Source: CASICS01 sp045564455 (GTDB lineage Bacteria; Pseudomonadota; Gammaproteobacteria; Magnimaribacterales; AG-339-G14). From it: a stretch of 64,000 nt of DNA. The notes under the pieces are model-generated. The model was not told the origin of the DNA, did not search any database, and worked only from the letters and a program-made list of their open reading frames with translations. The position numbers and the translations under genes are program-made. The DNA is taken from contig JBJLHG010000002.1 of the NCBI GenBank assembly GCA_045564455.1, positions 62,001 through 126,000 on the forward strand, given 5' to 3'. Below, one piece after another: positions 48,550 to 57,881 of this stretch (the first letter of the stretch is position 1; each line of letters begins with the position of its first letter).

Positions 48550-50337
48550 ATGAACTCACAAGACATTAGAAATATTGCAATCATTGCCCATGTAGATCAT
48601 GGTAAAACTACTTTGGTTGACAAATTACTTGAGCAATCTGGAACTCTAGATAGAAAAAGTATGGGTTCTGAAAGAATCATGGACTCAAATGATCAGGAAA
48701 AAGAAAGAGGTATAACTATACTGGCAAAAAATACTGCTATTAGATGGAAGGAACATAAAATAAATATTGTTGATACTCCTGGCCATGCTGATTTTGGTGG
48801 AGAAGTTGAAAGAGTTCTTTCAATGGTTGATTCGGTATTACTCTTGGTAGATGCTGTAGATGGTCCAATGCCACAAACCCGATTTGTAACAGAAAAAGCT
48901 TTTGAACAGGGCTTAAATCCTATATTGGTTATCAATAAAATCGATCGTCCTGGAGCCCGTCCTGATTGGGTTTTAGATCAAGTATTTGATTTGTTTGATC
49001 GCTTGGGCGGCAATGATGAGCAAATGGACTTTCCTGTCATTTATGCTTCTGCATTAAATGGAGTAGCTGGAATAGAAATAGACGAAATACAAGAAGATAT
49101 GTCTCCACTACTTGATCTTGTAATAGAAAAAGTTAATGCTCCAGAGGTAGATACTTCTAAGCCATTTCAAATGCAAATTAGTGCATTAGATAGCAGCAGT
49201 TATGTAGGGGTTATTGGTGTGGGCAGAATAACCTGTGGAAGTTTAAAACCCAATGATCAAGTAGTTGTTATTGATTCCGAAAATAAAGAACGCAAAGGTC
49301 GCGTATTGCAAGTAATGAGTCATGATGGACTTGAGAGAATTGAAGTAGAAAAAGCTGAGGCTGGAGATATTGTTTGTATAACTGGGATAGAAAAACTTTA
49401 TATTTCTGATACTTTGTGCGATCCAGAAAATGTTTCAGCTTTACCAGCTTTATCGGTAGATGAGCCTACAGTGAGTATGACATTTCAAGTGAATGACTCT
49501 CCTTTTGCAGGTCAAGATGGGAAATTTGTTACCTCAAGGAATATCAAGGAAAGATTAGAGCAAGAACTATTGAGTAATGTAGCTTTAAGAGTTGAGCCTG
49601 GAGACTCGTCAGACAAATTTAAAGTTTCTGGTAGAGGAGAGCTTCATTTATCAGTGCTTATAGAAAATATGAGGCGGGATGGTTTTGAATTGGGAGTCTC
49701 AAAGCCCGAAGTTATCCAAAAGGAAGTTAATGGTGAAATTCATGAGCCATTTGAGCAAATTGTCATAGATTTAGAAGAAGAACATCAAGGTTCTATTATG
49801 GAAGAAATGGGCTTAAGGAAAGCCGAGCTAAAAAATATGCAACCGGATGGCAAAGGCAGAATTAAATTAGAATTTATTGCGCCTTCAAGAGGAATGATAG
49901 GCTTTCGTTCTCATTTTTTAACTTTAACTAGCGGTTCAGGAATCTTAACAAGTGTTTTTGATCATTACGGTCCTGCAAAAAAAGGTGAGGTTACTACAAG
50001 ACAAAATGGTGTCTTGGTGTCAATGACAAAAGGCAAAACCTTGGCTTATTCTTTATTCAACTTACAAAATAGAGGAAAGCTCTTTGTTGGTCATGGCCTT
50101 GAGATATATAAAGGTCAAATTGTTGGACTTCATTCTAGAGATAATGACCTCCCTGTAAATCCTACTAAAGCTAAACAGTTAACAAATGTTAGAGCTTCCG
50201 GAACAGATGAAAATTTGATACTGGTACCTCATATAAAACATACCCTTGAACAAGCTCTGGAGTTTATTGAAGATGATGAATTAGTTGAAGTAACACCTAG
50301 CGCCATAAGACTAAGAAAGAAAGCTTTTACTTTTTAA
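48550..50337 (+). CDS. typA: ribosome-associated GTPase TypA/BipA
   Basis: A 595-residue translational GTPase. The P-loop is AHVDHGKTT (13-21), with RGITI, the DTPGH switch II and NKID following. EF-G-like domains III and V and the BipA-specific C-terminal domain follow. It binds the 70S ribosome and aids assembly of the 50S subunit under stress or cold. Its gene lies directly downstream of rpmE2, another ribosome-linked gene. Its TAA overlaps the mpl stop through TTAA. Length matches E. coli (607). Confidence 0.95.
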   Translation: MNSQDIRNIAIIAHVDHGKTTLVDKLLEQSGTLDRKSMGSERIMDSNDQEKERGITILAKNTAIRWKEHKINIVDTPGHADFGGEVERVLSMVDSVLLLVDAVDGPMPQTRFVTEKAFEQGLNPILVINKIDRPGARPDWVLDQVFDLFDRLGGNDEQMDFPVIYASALNGVAGIEIDEIQEDMSPLLDLVIEKVNAPEVDTSKPFQMQISALDSSSYVGVIGVGRITCGSLKPNDQVVVIDSENKERKGRVLQVMSHDGLERIEVEKAEAGDIVCITGIEKLYISDTLCDPENVSALPALSVDEPTVSMTFQVNDSPFAGQDGKFVTSRNIKERLEQELLSNVALRVEPGDSSDKFKVSGRGELHLSVLIENMRRDGFELGVSKPEVIQKEVNGEIHEPFEQIVIDLEEEHQGSIMEEMGLRKAELKNMQPDGKGRIKLEFIAPSRGMIGFRSHFLTLTSGSGILTSVFDHYGPAKKGEVTTRQNGVLVSMTKGKTLAYSLFNLQNRGKLFVGHGLEIYKGQIVGLHSRDNDLPVNPTKAKQLTNVRASGTDENLILVPHIKHTLEQALEFIEDDELVEVTPSAIRLRKKAFTF

Positions 50338-51686
50338 AGTCTTTCTAAGATCGCATGATGGATTTGATCAAAAGAGCCGTTAGACAGACAAATAATATGA
50401 GTATTGGGTTTATTTATCTCAGGCAATAGTTTAATAAACTCTCTTGTTCCAGAGCATACAGAAAATCTTTTATCTCTTTTAGCTATAGCCTCAACTTGTT
50501 GAGAGTTTTTTGAAAAAAGAAATACTTTATCTGCATCTTCTAGGGATTCAGGGATTAACTGATCGTGATATCCGGAGGCCATGGTATTGGAACGCATCTC
50601 TAATAAACAGATTATTTTTTCTTCTCCAACCTTTTTTCTTAAAGCATCCAAAGTATATTTAATTGCAGTAGGATGATGAGCGAAATCATCATAAACAGTC
50701 ACTAAATTTTGTTTTCCAATTAATTCCATTCTTCTTGCTGTGCCCTTGAAAGAAGATAAAGAATCTGAAATTTGCTCTTCTTTAATCCCCAAAGAACTGG
50801 CAATAACAAATGTTGCTAAAGCATTTTTTTTATTGTGCTCTCCTATCAAATCCCAATTAATTTCTCCCATTAGTTTTTTGCCATTGAATATTTTAAAAGA
50901 AGCGCATTCGGGATTATTTATTTCTGCATGCCATCCTCCGGATTTTTTTTCTGAATCAAACTTTATCTGATCACAGAAAATACCCATTTTAATTACTTCT
51001 AAAACTTCTTTATCATCTTCAGGATAAATAATTTTAGATTGATTGGGCATGATTCTAAGAAGATGGTGAAATTGTTTTTTTATAGCAGGCAAATCATCAA
51101 AAATGTCTGCATGATCAAACTCTAAATTATTAATTAGTAAAGTTGATGGATTGTAGTGAATAAATTTTGATCTTTTATCAAAAAAAGCTGTGTCATATTC
51201 ATCCGCTTCGATAACAAAATATTTATGGGTTCCAAGTGAAGCTGTTGAATCTAAATCTAGAGCTCTTCCAGCAATCATGTAACCAACATCTAGGCCCGCA
51301 TCTATTAATACTTTAGTGATCATAGAGGATGTAGATGTTTTTCCATGCGTTCCGCTAATTGCTATTACATGTCTATTTTCTAAAATTATCTCAGTTAAAA
51401 AATGTGGACCTGACACAAAGCTCAATTTTTTATTGAGGATTTCTTCCATTAAAGGATTACCTCGGGAGACCACATTTCCTATGACATATAAATCTATATC
51501 ATCTGTAATATTATCTGTGTTGAACCCTTGATCTACTTTTATACTTTGTTCTGCAAGGATATTACTCATTGGTGGGTATATATTTTCATCGCATCCAGCT
51601 ACTTCGATTCCTTTTTGCATTGCCAATTGAGCGAGCCCTCCCATAAAGGTCCCACAGATTCCTAAAACATATATTTTCACAATCAT
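50334..51686 (-). CDS. mpl: UDP-N-acetylmuramate:L-alanyl-gamma-D-glutamyl-meso-diaminopimelate ligase
   Basis: A 450-residue Mur-ligase-fold enzyme that reuses the tripeptide from old peptidoglycan. The N-terminal GICGTFMGGLAQLA (9-22) is the Mpl form of the Mur domain, the ATP loop is GTHGKTS (112-118), and FEVDHADIFDDL-type residues are seen in LEFDHADIF. Length matches E. coli Mpl (457). It complements anmK, which recycles the sugar. The gene is convergent with typA and divergent from the pfk gene. Confidence 0.94.
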   Translation of the reverse strand: MIVKIYVLGICGTFMGGLAQLAMQKGIEVAGCDENIYPPMSNILAEQSIKVDQGFNTDNITDDIDLYVIGNVVSRGNPLMEEILNKKLSFVSGPHFLTEIILENRHVIAISGTHGKTSTSSMITKVLIDAGLDVGYMIAGRALDLDSTASLGTHKYFVIEADEYDTAFFDKRSKFIHYNPSTLLINNLEFDHADIFDDLPAIKKQFHHLLRIMPNQSKIIYPEDDKEVLEVIKMGIFCDQIKFDSEKKSGGWHAEINNPECASFKIFNGKKLMGEINWDLIGEHNKKNALATFVIASSLGIKEEQISDSLSSFKGTARRMELIGKQNLVTVYDDFAHHPTAIKYTLDALRKKVGEEKIICLLEMRSNTMASGYHDQLIPESLEDADKVFLFSKNSQQVEAIAKRDKRFSVCSGTREFIKLLPEINKPNTHIICLSNGSFDQIHHAILERL

Positions 51687-51733
51687 GATTATATCTTTTT
51701 CCAGAAGTACTTTTTTCAGTTATATTTCTTAGC

Positions 51734-52978
51734 ATGACTTTAAAACGTAACGCTTTTTACGCTCAATCTGGCGGTGTAACTTCTGTAATTAATGCCTCCG
51801 CGTGCGGCGTAATAGAAACGGCTGCTAAATCAAAAAAAATCAATAAAGTTCTTTGCGGCCAAAATGGCATTCTTGGAGCTCTAAATGAAAATTTAATTGA
51901 CACCTCAAAAGAATCTAAAAGCACAATTGCAAAATTAAAAAACACTCCAGGCGGAGCCTTCGGCTCATGTCGATTTAAGTTACAAGATCCTATTGCACAA
52001 AAAAAGGAATACGATCGACTTTTTGAGGTCTTTGCAGCTCATGATATTGGCTATTTTTTTTACAATGGCGGCGGAGATAGTCAAGACACTACTTATAAGA
52101 TTTCAGAAATGGCGAAGAAGCTTAAATTCCCTATCCAGTGTATTGGTATACCTAAAACCGTAGATAATGATTTGCCCTTTACGGATTGTTCACCTGGTTT
52201 TGGTTCGGTAGCAAAATATGTAGCAACTTCAACTTTAGAAGCTGGGTTGGATGTTAAAAGCATGGCTGAAACCTCAACTAAGGTTTTTATCTTAGAGGTT
52301 ATGGGTCGTCACGCAGGCTGGATAGCAGCATCTTCTTGTTTGGCAGCAACAAAGGCTAGCGATCCACCTCATATAATTTTGTTACCAGAAGTACCTTTTA
52401 AAAAAAGTAAATTTATATCTCAAGTTAAACAAACGGTTAAGCAAAATGGTTATTGTGTGATTGTTGCTTCAGAAGGCACTCAAACAAAAAATGGTAAATT
52501 TTTAGCAGACTCTGGGTTAACCGATGCTTTCGGTCACAAGCAATTAGGTGGAGTTGCTCCTGTGCTATCGAGCATGATTTCAAAAATTGGTTTAAAAAAC
52601 CATTGGGCAGTAGCAGATTATTTACAACGGTCAGCTCGCCATATCTCTTCGAGGACTGATCTTGATCAAGCATACGCTGTTGGCTCTCACGCTGTAAAAT
52701 TAGCGATAGCTGGAAAAACTGCAATCATGCCAATTATCAAAAGATTGAGTGACTCTCCTTACAAATGGAAAATTGAAACAGCTCCTCTAAAAAATATTGC
52801 AAATGTTGAAAAAACCATGCCAAAAAAGTTTATTTCCACAAATGGTTTTAAAATAACAGCAGCTGGTAAAAAATATTTAAGTCCGCTCATTCAAGGCGAA
52901 GCTCCAACTAAATATTTGAATGGAATACCAGATATTGCTGTTCTTAAAAAGATTATGGTAAAAAAGAAAATTACTTAA
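51734..52978 (+). CDS. pfp: pyrophosphate-dependent 6-phosphofructokinase
   Basis: A 414-residue phosphofructokinase. The phosphate-donor site reads NGGGDSQDT (111-119); D115 at the residue that is Gly in ATP-dependent enzymes marks PPi use, and K141 in IPKTVDND also fits the PPi class. Such enzymes reversibly convert fructose-6-phosphate and fructose-1,6-bisphosphate, so one protein can serve glycolysis and gluconeogenesis. The stop region overlaps by eight bases the convergent hotdog gene. Substrate choice is inferred from these residues. Confidence 0.88.
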   Translation: MTLKRNAFYAQSGGVTSVINASACGVIETAAKSKKINKVLCGQNGILGALNENLIDTSKESKSTIAKLKNTPGGAFGSCRFKLQDPIAQKKEYDRLFEVFAAHDIGYFFYNGGGDSQDTTYKISEMAKKLKFPIQCIGIPKTVDNDLPFTDCSPGFGSVAKYVATSTLEAGLDVKSMAETSTKVFILEVMGRHAGWIAASSCLAATKASDPPHIILLPEVPFKKSKFISQVKQTVKQNGYCVIVASEGTQTKNGKFLADSGLTDAFGHKQLGGVAPVLSSMISKIGLKNHWAVADYLQRSARHISSRTDLDQAYAVGSHAVKLAIAGKTAIMPIIKRLSDSPYKWKIETAPLKNIANVEKTMPKKFISTNGFKITAAGKKYLSPLIQGEAPTKYLNGIPDIAVLKKIMVKKKIT

Positions 52979-53387
52979 TTTTTTTTACTACGCCGCTAAA
53001 ATTTAAAACTATTTCGTCGTCACAATAAATTTTTCCCTCACCAAAAACTAATGATTTGGTGCTTTTATTAATTTTTGTATAGATTTTAGCTAAAGATCCA
53101 ATTTTTGCTGGAGATACAAACTCTGATTTAAAAGTTATGGTGGCGACATACTGATCTCTCGATGGCATGGCAGAGGATGCTAGACAGTAATCTGCAATAC
53201 TCATTAACATTCCTCCATGAGCAACATCTGCTGAATTGCAATTTTCTTTTTTAATCCAAAATGCCATAACCAAATTATTTTTTTCGTCTCTCTTATGAAA
53301 GCCTTGACCGATATGACGAATATGATGTTCAGTTTGATTTATGATTTGAAAACCTTCAGGAACTGGATATTTTTTTTCTAGTGACAT
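52971..53387 (-). CDS. PaaI-like hotdog thioesterase
   Basis: A 138-residue single hotdog protein. The central helix motif ADVAHGGMLMSIADYCLA (about 55-72) holds the HGG and Asp pattern of the PaaI/4HBT thioesterases. It probably cleaves an aryl- or acyl-CoA thioester. An acyl-CoA dehydrogenase gene starts on the opposite strand upstream, so a link with acyl-CoA metabolism is plausible but not shown. The stop region overlaps the pfk gene. Confidence 0.82.
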   Translation of the reverse strand: MSLEKKYPVPEGFQIINQTEHHIRHIGQGFHKRDEKNNLVMAFWIKKENCNSADVAHGGMLMSIADYCLASSAMPSRDQYVATITFKSEFVSPAKIGSLAKIYTKINKSTKSLVFGEGKIYCDDEIVLNFSGVVKKIK

Positions 53388-53442
53388 GTCGATATTTTAA
53401 CTCAATGTGTATAATTACTCGCTCAAAATAAAAAACTATAAT

Positions 53443-54609
53443 ATGGATTTTAAATTAACACCTGATCAATTAGAACTTCAACGTGTCGCAAGAGATTATG
53501 CGCAGAAAGAATTACCTGCATTGGCAGACGAATTAGAAGAAAGCGGAGAACCTGTTCCAAAAGATGCCTTAATGAAAATAGGTGAAATGGGTTTTCTTGG
53601 AATAAATACACCGACAGAATATGGTGGACAAGGTTTAACCAGCCTAGAGGCAATAATTATTCTTGAGGAGTTTGGAAAAATTTCTTCTGCAGTTGGTTGG
53701 CCTGTCTTTGAAGCAAATGCTGGACCAGTCAAAGTAATAGAGCATTTTGGAACTGATACTTTAAAAGAAAGGGTTATTCCTAAAGTGTGTAGCGGTGAAA
53801 TGGTAGTTGCAGTAAGCATGTCTGAACCTGATGCTGGAACAGGGCTTACAGACTTAAAAACAAAAGCAGAAATAAAAGGCGATAAAATCGTTATCAACGG
53901 TAATAAGCGTTGGTGTTCTGGAGCTGGACATTCTGATGGATATGTTGTCTATGCAAGAATGTCTGATGCTCCTGCTGCTAAAGGTATAGGAGCTGTATTC
54001 GTAGATTTAGATACTTCTGGATTAACTTTTGGTAATAATGAGAGTCTAATGGGTTGGCGAGGCATTCCATCTGCAGATATTTATTTTGATAATGTTGAGG
54101 TGCCTATTGAAAACTTATTAGTAGAACCTGAGGATGGTTTTAAAAAATTAATGGAGACTTTTGATTTAGAAAGATGTGGAAATGCAACCATGGCTTTATC
54201 TCAAGCTTCATCAGCCTTAGAATATGTAAAAAATTATGTCCAAGAGCGTGAGCAATTTGGAAAACCTATAGTTGATTTTCAAGCCGTGCAAATCAAGCTA
54301 GCAGATATGCTTATGAAGGTAGAAGCATCTCGTTTACTCATTCATCGTGCTGTTTTTAATGCTGCTAATGGTTTGCCTGATATTTTGGAATCAAGCTCAG
54401 CCAAATGTTTTGCCAATGAAATTGCGAGAGAAGTCACAGCTACTTCAATGCAATTAATGGGAGGATATGGTTTCAATAAAGAATATGGGATGGAAAGGAA
54501 AGTTAGAGATGCTTTTGGCTGGGGAATTGCAGGTGGAACAATCGATGTCCAAAAAATTAATATTGCTTCAGCAATGATAGGCAGGCGTTTCAACCAACGT
54601 GCAAAATAG
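53443..54609 (+). CDS. acyl-CoA dehydrogenase with IVD/LCAD-type catalytic Glu
   Basis: A 388-residue FAD enzyme from ATG 53443; a GTG at 53407 would add 12 residues that the family does not need. Acyl-CoA dehydrogenase domains show SMSEPDAGTGLTDLKT (flavin loop), the middle beta region, and the C-terminal helices. The usual C-terminal catalytic Glu (in IYEGT) is Gly364 here (IAGGT). Glu243 (FDLERC) matches the position used by isovaleryl- and long-chain enzymes. It oxidises an acyl-CoA and passes electrons to ETF; chain length is unknown. Confidence 0.9.
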   Translation: MDFKLTPDQLELQRVARDYAQKELPALADELEESGEPVPKDALMKIGEMGFLGINTPTEYGGQGLTSLEAIIILEEFGKISSAVGWPVFEANAGPVKVIEHFGTDTLKERVIPKVCSGEMVVAVSMSEPDAGTGLTDLKTKAEIKGDKIVINGNKRWCSGAGHSDGYVVYARMSDAPAAKGIGAVFVDLDTSGLTFGNNESLMGWRGIPSADIYFDNVEVPIENLLVEPEDGFKKLMETFDLERCGNATMALSQASSALEYVKNYVQEREQFGKPIVDFQAVQIKLADMLMKVEASRLLIHRAVFNAANGLPDILESSSAKCFANEIAREVTATSMQLMGGYGFNKEYGMERKVRDAFGWGIAGGTIDVQKINIASAMIGRRFNQRAK

Positions 54610-54617
54610 CTAAATAA

Positions 54618-55106
54618 CTAGATTGATCTTAGCTCTTGTATTATTTCATCCATTTTTTCAATTAAGATTTTTTTATCTTCTTCGGTAAGAAAATCTCCAA
54701 TTGGCACTCTTTCTCCTTTGGAAGAAATAACTACATGAAGTGGGTACCAAGGATGTGTAGGTTTTTCAATAAAGACGTATGACCATTCTCTAATAAACTC
54801 AGTAGTTGTCTCTGGTCGTAATCTCCCTTTTTCAATAATGAGTCTTTCAGGAGTAAAGGTTAAAATTTCCTGCTTATTAACATTTCGAAAAACGTAATAG
54901 GATGCAGACAAAACTATTAAAATTTCTAAACCAGCGAAAGGTAAAATAATAGGTGCACCAACATATAAAAACCCAAAAGCTATTATAGTGATAGGAGTAG
55001 ATACCAGCGCTAGAAACCACAGGTTTCCTTTCCATGAAATAGATCGATTAGGAAATAAAGAAATCCTAAAAGCATTACCGGAATCGAGACGATCTGATGT
55101 AACCAT
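54618..55106 (-). CDS. DUF2244-type membrane protein
   Basis: A 162-residue protein with two membrane spans (about 29-45 and 52-72) near the N-terminus and a soluble remainder. The pattern of NRSISWKGN before the spans and FIREWSYV with PLHVVISSKGERVPIGDFLTEEDKKIL at the C-terminus resembles the DUF2244 family, which is often linked with respiratory or heme genes. Function is unknown. It is convergent with the acyl-CoA dehydrogenase gene, eight bases apart. Confidence 0.7.
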   Translation of the reverse strand: MVTSDRLDSGNAFRISLFPNRSISWKGNLWFLALVSTPITIIAFGFLYVGAPIILPFAGLEILIVLSASYYVFRNVNKQEILTFTPERLIIEKGRLRPETTTEFIREWSYVFIEKPTHPWYPLHVVISSKGERVPIGDFLTEEDKKILIEKMDEIIQELRSI

Positions 55107-55169
55107 GATTTAATTGTTATATTAAACTTTAAGATACTAATTATGACCTTTTTAAAAAAATGATGTTTC

Positions 55170-56363
55170 ATGAAAAAGAATAATTCTATTGATAGAACGG
55201 CACTAATGCCAAATTATGCCCCTGCAGATTTTATTCCTATAAAAGGAAAAAAATCGACTCTATGGGATGAAAAAGGAAAAGACTATATAGATTTTGGTGG
55301 AGGTATCGCAGTGACCTCTCTTGGACATTCTCATCCATCATTAAATAAGGTGCTTAAGGAACAGTCTTCAAAACTTTGGCATGTAAGTAATTACTTGTAT
55401 AACAAGCCTGCATTAGAATTAAGTGAATTATTAGCTAGCAAAACTTTTGCAGATAAAGTATTTTTTTCAAACTCAGGAAATGAAGCTAATGAAGCTGCTA
55501 TAAAGTTAGCTAGAAAGTATTATTTTGATCAGAAAAAACCTGAGAAATACGAAATAATAGTTTTTTCTCAAGCTTTCCATGGTCGTTCAATGTTGAATAT
55601 TACCGCTGGAGATTCAGAATTTCAGAAAACAGGTTTTGGTCCTCTCTTAAAAGGGTTTAAAAGAGCGACTTTCAATGATCTTAAATCAGTAAAGAGAGTT
55701 TTAAATAAACGAACAGCTGCTATTTTTATCGAGCCTATTTTAGGTGAGTCAGGAATAATTAGAGCAGAAAATCCTTTTTTAGAAGGTCTTAGAAAGTTAG
55801 CAGATGATAACGATTGCCTTCTTATATTTGATGAAGTACAAAGCGGTATTGGAAGAACAGGTTCCTTGATGGCATATATGGGGTATGGAGTTATTCCTGA
55901 TATATCTACTCTAGCTAAAGGACTAGGGGGAGGAATTCCAATTGGTGCTACTTTAACTACAACAAAAATAGCTCAGGCTTTTCAACCCGGAACTCATGGA
56001 AGTACTTTTGGCGGAAATCCATTGGCTTGTGAAGTTGCTAAAAAAGTCGTTGAAATAATATCAACAAAAAAAGTTCTAACCGGCGTAGTTGAGAAAACTA
56101 TCAAATTTAATCAAAAGCTAAACAAACTATCTGAAAAGTATAATTTATTTAAAGACATAAGATCTGCAGGTCTTTGGATTTGCTGTGACTTTAAAAAGAT
56201 AAAATCGGTTGATTTTATTAATGAATGTTATAAAAAAAGACTTATTCTTGTTCAAGCAGCTGGAGATAAAACTATTAGAATTGCACCTTCTTTAATTATA
56301 GAAGATATTGAAATTGATGAGGGCTTTAGAAGATTTGAGAAAGTTATTAAAAATATAATTTAA
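55170..56363 (+). CDS. argD: acetylornithine/succinylornithine aminotransferase
   Basis: A 397-residue class III PLP aminotransferase that converts N-acetylglutamate semialdehyde to N-acetylornithine, step four of arginine synthesis. The PLP lysine is K250 in STLAKGLGGG, and NSGNEANEAAIKLAR and FDEVQSGIGRTG are typical. The THGSTFGGNPLAC phosphate loop is present. Its stop shares TTAA with the M48 gene. argB and argC lie far away in the window. Confidence 0.94.
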   Translation: MKKNNSIDRTALMPNYAPADFIPIKGKKSTLWDEKGKDYIDFGGGIAVTSLGHSHPSLNKVLKEQSSKLWHVSNYLYNKPALELSELLASKTFADKVFFSNSGNEANEAAIKLARKYYFDQKKPEKYEIIVFSQAFHGRSMLNITAGDSEFQKTGFGPLLKGFKRATFNDLKSVKRVLNKRTAAIFIEPILGESGIIRAENPFLEGLRKLADDNDCLLIFDEVQSGIGRTGSLMAYMGYGVIPDISTLAKGLGGGIPIGATLTTTKIAQAFQPGTHGSTFGGNPLACEVAKKVVEIISTKKVLTGVVEKTIKFNQKLNKLSEKYNLFKDIRSAGLWICCDFKKIKSVDFINECYKKRLILVQAAGDKTIRIAPSLIIEDIEIDEGFRRFEKVIKNII

Positions 56364-57121
56364 TTATTTTTTAGGAATTCTGAATAAGTTTGATTGAATC
56401 TTGCCAATCTTTCTGGCCCCGTTGGATGAGAATCGAAAAACCCTGAACGCTCCGATCTTTCAGATTGCTGTGCCATTCTAATTATTACATCTCTTGCTTT
56501 TATTAAATCAAATCCAGATTTGTTGAGGATTACTAATGAAAAGTAATCCGCCTCTTTTTCTTGATCTCGAGAATAATATAAAGATCCAAATCTTGCTCCC
56601 AAGTCAGTTGTTTGAGATATCAACTCATCCGAGCCTTCAATTACAGTTCCCAATATTCTTCCAGCAAGACTTCCGAGCATAATATTTCTTTGAGAATTAG
56701 CTATGTGATTACCAATATGATGGCCAATCTCATGAGCTATGACAAACGCCACTTCTTCCTCCGAGGCAACGCCATTCATCAATCCTTTGGTATAGGTAAT
56801 CTGATTTCTACCCGAGGCAAAAGCATTAAACATATCATCGTCTAAATAATTAAACCTCCATTTGCATCTTACTTTAGGAATATTATTTGCTTCACACCAT
56901 TCAATCGCTGCAGGCATAGATTTTTTAACAATATTTTCAACCATCAAAACAGCTTCTTTTCTAGTTTTTTTAATTGGCTTGTCAAGATTGGTTGTTTTTA
57001 TAATCCTTATAGCTTCGTTAAGTTTAGCATCACTTACTTCTTCAAAAGTGGTACCTGGTGCAACGCACCCAAACAAAAAAGAGGTTGTAAGAATTAAAAA
57101 TAATTTTTTATACCTTTTCAC
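56360..57121 (-). CDS. M48-family metalloprotease lipoprotein
   Basis: A 253-residue protein with a lipoprotein signal peptide ending at LFGC (C19). The zinc motif is HEIGH (130-134) and the third ligand is Glu in EKEADYFS. It resembles the periplasmic proteases LoiP/BepA, which handle outer-membrane proteins. Gly at the second position after the Cys would not block outer-membrane sorting. It is followed in operon by no other envelope gene. A VOC gene lies six bases upstream. Confidence 0.9.
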   Translation of the reverse strand: MKRYKKLFLILTTSFLFGCVAPGTTFEEVSDAKLNEAIRIIKTTNLDKPIKKTRKEAVLMVENIVKKSMPAAIEWCEANNIPKVRCKWRFNYLDDDMFNAFASGRNQITYTKGLMNGVASEEEVAFVIAHEIGHHIGNHIANSQRNIMLGSLAGRILGTVIEGSDELISQTTDLGARFGSLYYSRDQEKEADYFSLVILNKSGFDLIKARDVIIRMAQQSERSERSGFFDSHPTGPERLARFNQTYSEFLKNN

Positions 57122-57127
57122 AAAAAA

Positions 57128-57832
57128 TTATTTAAATTTTTTCCTCATATTCATAACTGCTTCAAAACCAAAGACAGGTTTTTTGCCTTTCGGAACAGTA
57201 TTACCTTTGAGAATCAGTTCTTCAAAAGGAGTCCCATTCTTATACATATCATAGAGAACATCGATATCCATATTTGTCCCGATTGGTTCTTCTGCGAAAT
57301 CTGGCGCAATGGCATTTGATCTAAATTCTTCAGCGGATCTAAAATGCTCATAAAATATTTCGACTAAGTGCCCGTCAGGATCTCTATAATAAATTCCTGA
57401 TATCCACCCATGATTGATAGTCCAAACAGGTTCCAAGCCATTTTCTTTGGCTTTATGATAAAAATTAAACCAACTCTCTATCGAATCCATTTTATAGGAA
57501 ACATGATCTAAACCCACTAAATTAGGGGTAACTTTATTTACAAAATTTCTTAATTTGACTAATGAATTTATTAACAACCTTGGCAGAGCTCCCATATTTT
57601 CTTTTAATGCGGCGGAAACATTCGCAATAGCTACCCTATGATGTTCTTCATCAAAAGTCAGAAAGGTTAAATCCTCACTGGAATACAGGGGTTTTACATG
57701 AAATAGGCGTGAATAAAAATCTATCATTTCATCATATTTCATAGTTTTCCAAGCAACATGATGAAAATCTTCTGGAGCTCCTTCTCCTTTAAAGTTTTTA
57801 TAGTTATTTTTATCTAAAATAATCTCTCTCAT
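57128..57832 (-). CDS. VOC (glyoxalase/extradiol-type) protein
   Basis: A 234-residue protein with two vicinal-oxygen-chelate modules. The first has FHHVAWKTMKYDEMIDFYSR and the second LDHVSYKMDSIESWFNFYHK, with DPDGHLVEIFYEHF near the end of module two. Histidines in HHVAW and LDHVS and the Glu in HLVEIF could bind a metal. Members isomerise, cleave or epimerise small substrates; which one applies is not known. It shares the minus strand with the M48 gene. Confidence 0.78.
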   Translation of the reverse strand: MREIILDKNNYKNFKGEGAPEDFHHVAWKTMKYDEMIDFYSRLFHVKPLYSSEDLTFLTFDEEHHRVAIANVSAALKENMGALPRLLINSLVKLRNFVNKVTPNLVGLDHVSYKMDSIESWFNFYHKAKENGLEPVWTINHGWISGIYYRDPDGHLVEIFYEHFRSAEEFRSNAIAPDFAEEPIGTNMDIDVLYDMYKNGTPFEELILKGNTVPKGKKPVFGFEAVMNMRKKFK

Positions 57833-57881
57833 CTATCCTCCGTCTATATTTATCTTAATAAAATATATCAAATTATGTAAT

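Noticed and set aside
53407..53442. GTG start for the acyl-CoA dehydrogenase
   Set aside because: The added 12 residues do not look like the family; the ATG at 53443 gives the normal N-terminus MDFKLTPDQ.
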